Below are positions 58,851 to 59,388 of a stretch of DNA of 59,388 nt, piece by piece; position 1 is the stretch's first letter; every line of letters begins with the position of its first letter. The notes below the pieces were generated by a model. It made no database searches and had not been told where the DNA came from. It was given only the letters and a program-made list of their open reading frames with translations. This stretch comes from Geosiphon pyriformis (taxonomy: Eukaryota > Glomeromycota > Glomeromycetes > Archaeosporales > Geosiphonaceae). The position numbers and the translations under genes are program-made. Where the stretch lies: contig JAAOMT010000200.1 in NCBI GenBank assembly GCA_016748015.1, positions 1-59,388 on the forward strand. Direction: 5' to 3'.

Positions 58851-59388
58851 GTAGTTTGGTTTGGAAATTTGCTACGTGCAATGTTCGGGGTATCAATGTT
58901 CCTGCGAAACAAGTGGATGTTGTTTGTTGGCATGTGAGCTCGGGAAATATGGTTTCTTTTATCACTGAGACTAAGTTGAGGTTCTCTTCTGGGCCATGGA
59001 TAAAGGATAAATTTGATGGAGTACAAATATTTTCTTCTGGCTTGGATAAGAGTTTCATGGGTGCTGGGGTTGCGATTGTTATGAACACTTCTTTGGCCCG
59101 TCATGTATCTAAGGTGGAGGAGATTCCTGGTCGGGTTATTTCTGTTCAGCTCCTGTTTAAGGGCAAGCTCTCGGTTACTGTTTTGGGGTTGTATGCTGGT
59201 GCCTCCTCTGGGGCTAGATTTGGTCAGGCTTCTGAAGTTAACACCCTCATTGCAAAGGCAGTCAACTCCAGCAATTTTGTTATCTTGGGTGGGGACCTTA
59301 ATGAGAATGGATCTGGTAGAAGTGCTAGTTTCAAGTTTTGTTTGAGTTTAGGTTTGGTCAATTCATTTGTTGGTCATCATTTGGCTAA
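58847..59388 (+). CDS. LINE C ORF2, N-terminal endonuclease (partial)
   Basis: ATG at 58847 overlaps the ORF1 stop by four bases. The 180 codons inside the window are all open: WKFATCNVRGINVP, ITETKLR (metal-binding Glu), GAGVAIVMNTSLARHVSKV, LGLYAGAS and GGDLNENGSG (catalytic Asp and Asn). This is the APE-type endonuclease that nicks the target. The remaining endonuclease motifs, RT, RNase H and finger should lie beyond 59388, as in LINE B. Nearly identical to LINE B over this part. Confidence 0.93.
   Translation, partial: MSSLVWKFATCNVRGINVPAKQVDVVCWHVSSGNMVSFITETKLRFSSGPWIKDKFDGVQIFSSGLDKSFMGAGVAIVMNTSLARHVSKVEEIPGRVISVQLLFKGKLSVTVLGLYAGASSGARFGQASEVNTLIAKAVNSSNFVILGGDLNENGSGRSASFKFCLSLGLVNSFVGHHLA

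Larger units (their letters stand above)
56776..59388 (+). mobile_element. Young LINE C, running off the window
   Basis: The 5' leader (GTTGATCCTCTGGTCACAAC at about 56781) matches the leader of LINE B. ORF1 is intact (56889-58850) and ORF2 is open from 58847 to the window end. G+C is high and CpG plentiful, with no visible nonsense change. It inserted into relic K antisense to it. Its 3' end and duplication lie beyond 59388. Confidence 0.9.

Overview
No host gene is visible anywhere in this 59.4 kb window. It is a stack of transposable elements inserted into one another. The organism is a eukaryote and most likely a fungus. Very high A+T content, RRM-type ORF1 LINEs, and a Ty3/gypsy polyprotein with the order Gag, protease, Cys-rich, dUTPase, RT, RNase H, integrase resemble what I remember of arbuscular mycorrhizal fungi (Glomeromycotina, e.g. 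Rhizophagus/Gigaspora). That placement is inference.

Layout, read as Russian dolls. The outermost layer is K, a minus-strand LINE relic (454-1335, resuming about 56620-56775). Into K went J, a plus-strand LINE (1336-56610, 9-bp target duplication). J is cut into ten pieces by eight later insertions: LINE A (1694-18650, minus), 5'-truncated LINE H (22254-22888, minus), a 46-bp LINE tail (23209-23254), full-length LINE B (23534-30464, minus), LINE D (30832-48462, minus), a solo LTR (48552-49515), an ORF1-only LINE derivative G (50819-53103, plus) and truncated LINE E (53348-56547, minus). LINE A carries a full-length Ty3/gypsy element (2677-12841). LINE D carries a related gypsy element (34093-44901), which itself holds a solo LTR (37881-38697). 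LINE E holds another solo LTR (55282-56300). Removing the insertions and one copy of each duplication leaves 6,542 bp for J. The same arithmetic gives about 6.8 kb for A and D and 6.9 kb for B, so the reconstruction is self-consistent. LINE C (about 56776 to the window end, plus) entered K separately, is the freshest copy, and runs off the edge.

How the elements work. The LINEs encode ORF1 (two RRM-like folds, a CCHC knuckle, helical C-terminus) overlapping by ATGA with ORF2 (APE-type endonuclease, RT, RNase H, C-terminal CCHC-like finger). They retrotranspose by target-primed reverse transcription, giving 8-14 bp duplications and short A-rich tails. The two gypsy copies share LTRs with TGTTAC...GTAACA ends, a primer-binding site, a purine tract, a dUTPase between protease and RT, and an extra ORF after integrase. 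Most copies are dead, mainly through transitions that turn CAA, CAG, CGA and TGG into stops. The exceptions are LINE C (ORF1 intact) and, nearly, LINE B.

All boundaries and homologies were found by eye from the nucleotide and translated sequence. No database search was possible.
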